From an uncultured Collinsella sp. (lineage in GTDB: Bacteria; Actinomycetota; Coriobacteriia; Coriobacteriales; Coriobacteriaceae): a stretch of DNA of 33,411 nt. Shown here piece after piece: positions 32,192 to 33,411 of this stretch. Position numbers and translations under genes: made by a program. Location: assembly GCA_900542905.1 (NCBI GenBank), contig UQPF01000021.1, positions 1 through 33,411 on the forward strand, written 5' to 3'. The notes beneath the pieces were generated by a model. It worked only from the letters and a program-made list of their open reading frames with translations, made no database searches and had not been told where the DNA came from. Numbering within the stretch: the first letter of the stretch is position 1; the number at the start of each line of letters is the position of its first letter.

Positions 32192-32927
32192 TTACCTCCC
32201 CTCCGCCTTCAGCTTCAGCAGCAGATCGCTCAGCTCGGGGCACCTGCTGGAGAGGCGCGTCTGGGCTCGCTCGCCCATCCCCCATCGCTGGCGGATCTCC
32301 TGGGCACGCGGGCTCACGCGGTAGTCCCCGTCCATCATCTGCTTGAGCAGCTTGGCGGTCACGCGCGCATCGGCCAGGGCACTATGGGCGTAGCCCGTCG
32401 ACTCGTCGAACTCGATGCCAAACCACGTTGCCGCGTCACTCAAAGAGACGCACCCGTGGCTGCCCACGTCCATGATCGAGGTGTAAAACGCCTGCAGGTC
32501 GGGCCCAGTCCGTAGGAAATGCGGCAAGGTCGATATGCTTTGCCTGGCACTCGGCCATAAGCTGTTGATGATCCGCTCCGCTCCAGCAAACTATCTGGGC
32601 GGAGTAGCGGCCGATCCAATCGCTGAGCCTTTTGATCACCACGTAGAGCGGATCGGCCATCGCGATGTCCACAGCCGATATCCCCGTGAGCTCGCGGACG
32701 GGAAACGCAACGCCTTCGGTAAATTCCGTCTGCACAAACTGCGAGAACTCGCCCATAACGTTGCCGTGGTAATCGAGCTTGACGGCGCCGACCTCGATAA
32801 TCTCATTGCTCAGTCCACGTCGTTGGCGCTGCTTTGGCACCGGCGCAAACTCAAAGTCCAACACGATCTGGCGCGCAAAGTTCGTCGTATCGATAGCCGA
32901 GATACACGGCGTCTTTTCAGCTGACAC
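32192..32927 (-). pseudogene. DEDDh-family 3'-5' exonuclease, frameshifted
   Basis: An exonuclease of the DnaQ/KapD-like DEDDh group split by a one-base frameshift. The first part starts at the GTG at 32927 (AGAAAGG 8 nt upstream) and carries Exo I (IVLDFEF, about 21-27), NEIIEVGAVKLD and the Exo II region (WSGADHQQL, D about 119). The second part carries Exo III (YAHSALADARVTAKLL), with the H-x4-D of DEDDh enzymes, and runs to 32192. Removing one C in the GGGCCC at 32501-32506 restores a continuous 244-residue protein (FPTDWADLQAFYTSIMD). It may be a true pseudogene, a slippage-prone site or a sequencing error. It diverges from the small membrane protein gene across a LexA-like box. Confidence 0.75.
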
Positions 32928-33081
32928 GGTTAGGGCCTTTCTCCGTTGCCTGCCGCTTGCCACATAGGCGGCTACATTGCCGTAAGGATAGGAACCCGTG
33001 CGGACATGAAATCGCACAGCACGGCTTTCCGGCATCCTTGCGTAAAGCCACACTTTAAGAGAATCACGTTGCTGTTATTAT

Positions 33082-33095
33082 CGAACATATATTCG
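33082..33095. promoter_or_regulatory. LexA (SOS) box-like site
   Basis: CGAACATATATTCG differs at one position from the Gram-positive/actinobacterial LexA consensus CGAAC-N4-GTTCG. It lies between the divergent exonuclease gene and the small membrane protein gene, 20 bp before a -10 element. Confidence 0.65.
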
Positions 33096-33112
33096 TATTT
33101 ATGACCGCGCTT

Positions 33113-33121
33113 TGATAGAAT
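33113..33121 (+). promoter_or_regulatory. extended -10 of the small membrane protein gene
   Basis: TGA-TAGAAT matches an extended -10 (5/6 of TATAAT). The LexA-like box lies upstream, in the -35 area, well placed for repression. Confidence 0.55.
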
Positions 33122-33185
33122 GGCAGTTGTTGACGGCAGTTCCATGTGCCGGGCAGCGCCCTCCATGCGACGGGAGGTGATGCCC

Positions 33186-33389
33186 ATGACCGATCTGATT
33201 GATTTCGTGAAGCTCCTGACCGCTTTGGTCTCGCTCCTCACGGCGCTTATCGGACTTTCCGAGGCACTTAAGCAGCGTACGAAGCAAGACGATATGAGAA
33301 AGCCATTTGGGTCGCCTCCCCCGCGGCGCAGCTTCTTTCCGCGGGCTCGGGATGCCACAATGGGCTTTGAGTATCGGCCCGTGCGGTAG
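33186..33389 (+). CDS. small single-pass membrane protein, putative SOS-controlled
   Basis: A 67-residue protein with one hydrophobic helix at about residues 7-26 (FVKLLTALVSLLTALIGLSE), followed by a basic, Pro/Arg-rich tail. The start is the ATG at 33186 with GGAGG 8 nt upstream; other in-frame ATGs at 33180 and 33120 are badly spaced. No family is recognised. Its size, single helix and nearby LexA-like box recall SOS-induced membrane peptides that depolarise the membrane or block division, but this is inference. A hairpin overlaps its stop codon. Confidence 0.65.
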   Translation: MTDLIDFVKLLTALVSLLTALIGLSEALKQRTKQDDMRKPFGSPPPRRSFFPRARDATMGFEYRPVR

Positions 33390-33401
33390 CCCTTACCGCA
33401 C
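33381..33401 (+). terminator. hairpin at the stop of the small membrane protein gene
   Basis: GTGCGGTA (33381-33388) pairs perfectly with TACCGCAC (33394-33401) around GCCCT. The window ends 10 bp later, so any T run cannot be seen. Confidence 0.4.
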
Positions 33402-33411
33402 CTGCGGGGAG

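Noticed and set aside
32972..33358. A minus-strand frame of 128 codons opposite the small membrane protein
   Set aside because: It would run across the LexA-like box and the -10 element. It has no ribosome binding site or family features, and the plus-strand gene has a good one.
33381..33401. The hairpin as a definite terminator
   Set aside because: The window ends before any T run could be seen, so it is listed only with low confidence.

Overview
The window looks like chromosomal DNA of a gut coriobacterium, most like Collinsella (class Coriobacteriia, phylum Actinomycetota). This is inferred from the high G+C and strong G/C bias at third codon positions, the frequent GTG and TTG starts, the zinc-type S14 protein, and the mix of selenium/molybdenum-hydroxylase maturation genes with 2,3-diaminopropionate/carbamoyl/hydantoin genes. 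No database search was possible.

Layout. 1-5700: a U32 peptidase-family gene running off the left edge, a divergent class A penicillin-binding protein with a repetitive tail, then (minus strand) the arginine repressor argR and a degenerate glycosyltransferase-like gene. 5824-16465: a long minus-strand operon transcribed right to left: rplE-rpsZ-rpsH-rplF-rplR-rpsE-rpmD-rplO-secY-adk-map-infA-rpmJ-rpsM-rpsK-rpsD-rpoA-rplQ, a strong terminator, then truA. The gene that normally precedes rplE (rplX), and everything upstream of it in the usual S10-spc cluster, is absent. A good promoter sits in the 311-bp gap instead.

16777-26723: a catabolic region. xdhC, yqeB, yqeC and mocA are maturation genes for molybdenum hydroxylases, probably selenium-dependent ones. 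hyuA (hydantoinase), ygeW (carbamoyltransferase), ygeY (M20 peptidase) and ygeX (diaminopropionate ammonia-lyase) match a gene set linked to anaerobic purine/uric acid breakdown in gut bacteria. The hydroxylase subunits are not in the window. Two 67-bp palindromic repeats bracket xdhC-yqeB-yqeC. A YheO-type PAS/HTH regulator diverges from ygeX, and the shared promoter region carries two identical 6-3-6 inverted repeats 51 bp apart.

26847-33411: accessory DNA. It holds a disordered membrane-anchored protein, a small acidic protein that may be translated from a near-leaderless mRNA, and a compact restriction-modification-like island of lower G+C. The island has a C5-cytosine methyltransferase diverging from an overlapping controller/effector pair across a 27-bp perfect palindrome. 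The 549-residue effector is not recognised by name, but its C-terminal third resembles a PD-(D/E)xK nuclease core with His in place of Lys. To the right are a decayed gene end, a DEDDh exonuclease broken by a one-base frameshift, and a 67-residue membrane protein behind a near-consensus LexA box.
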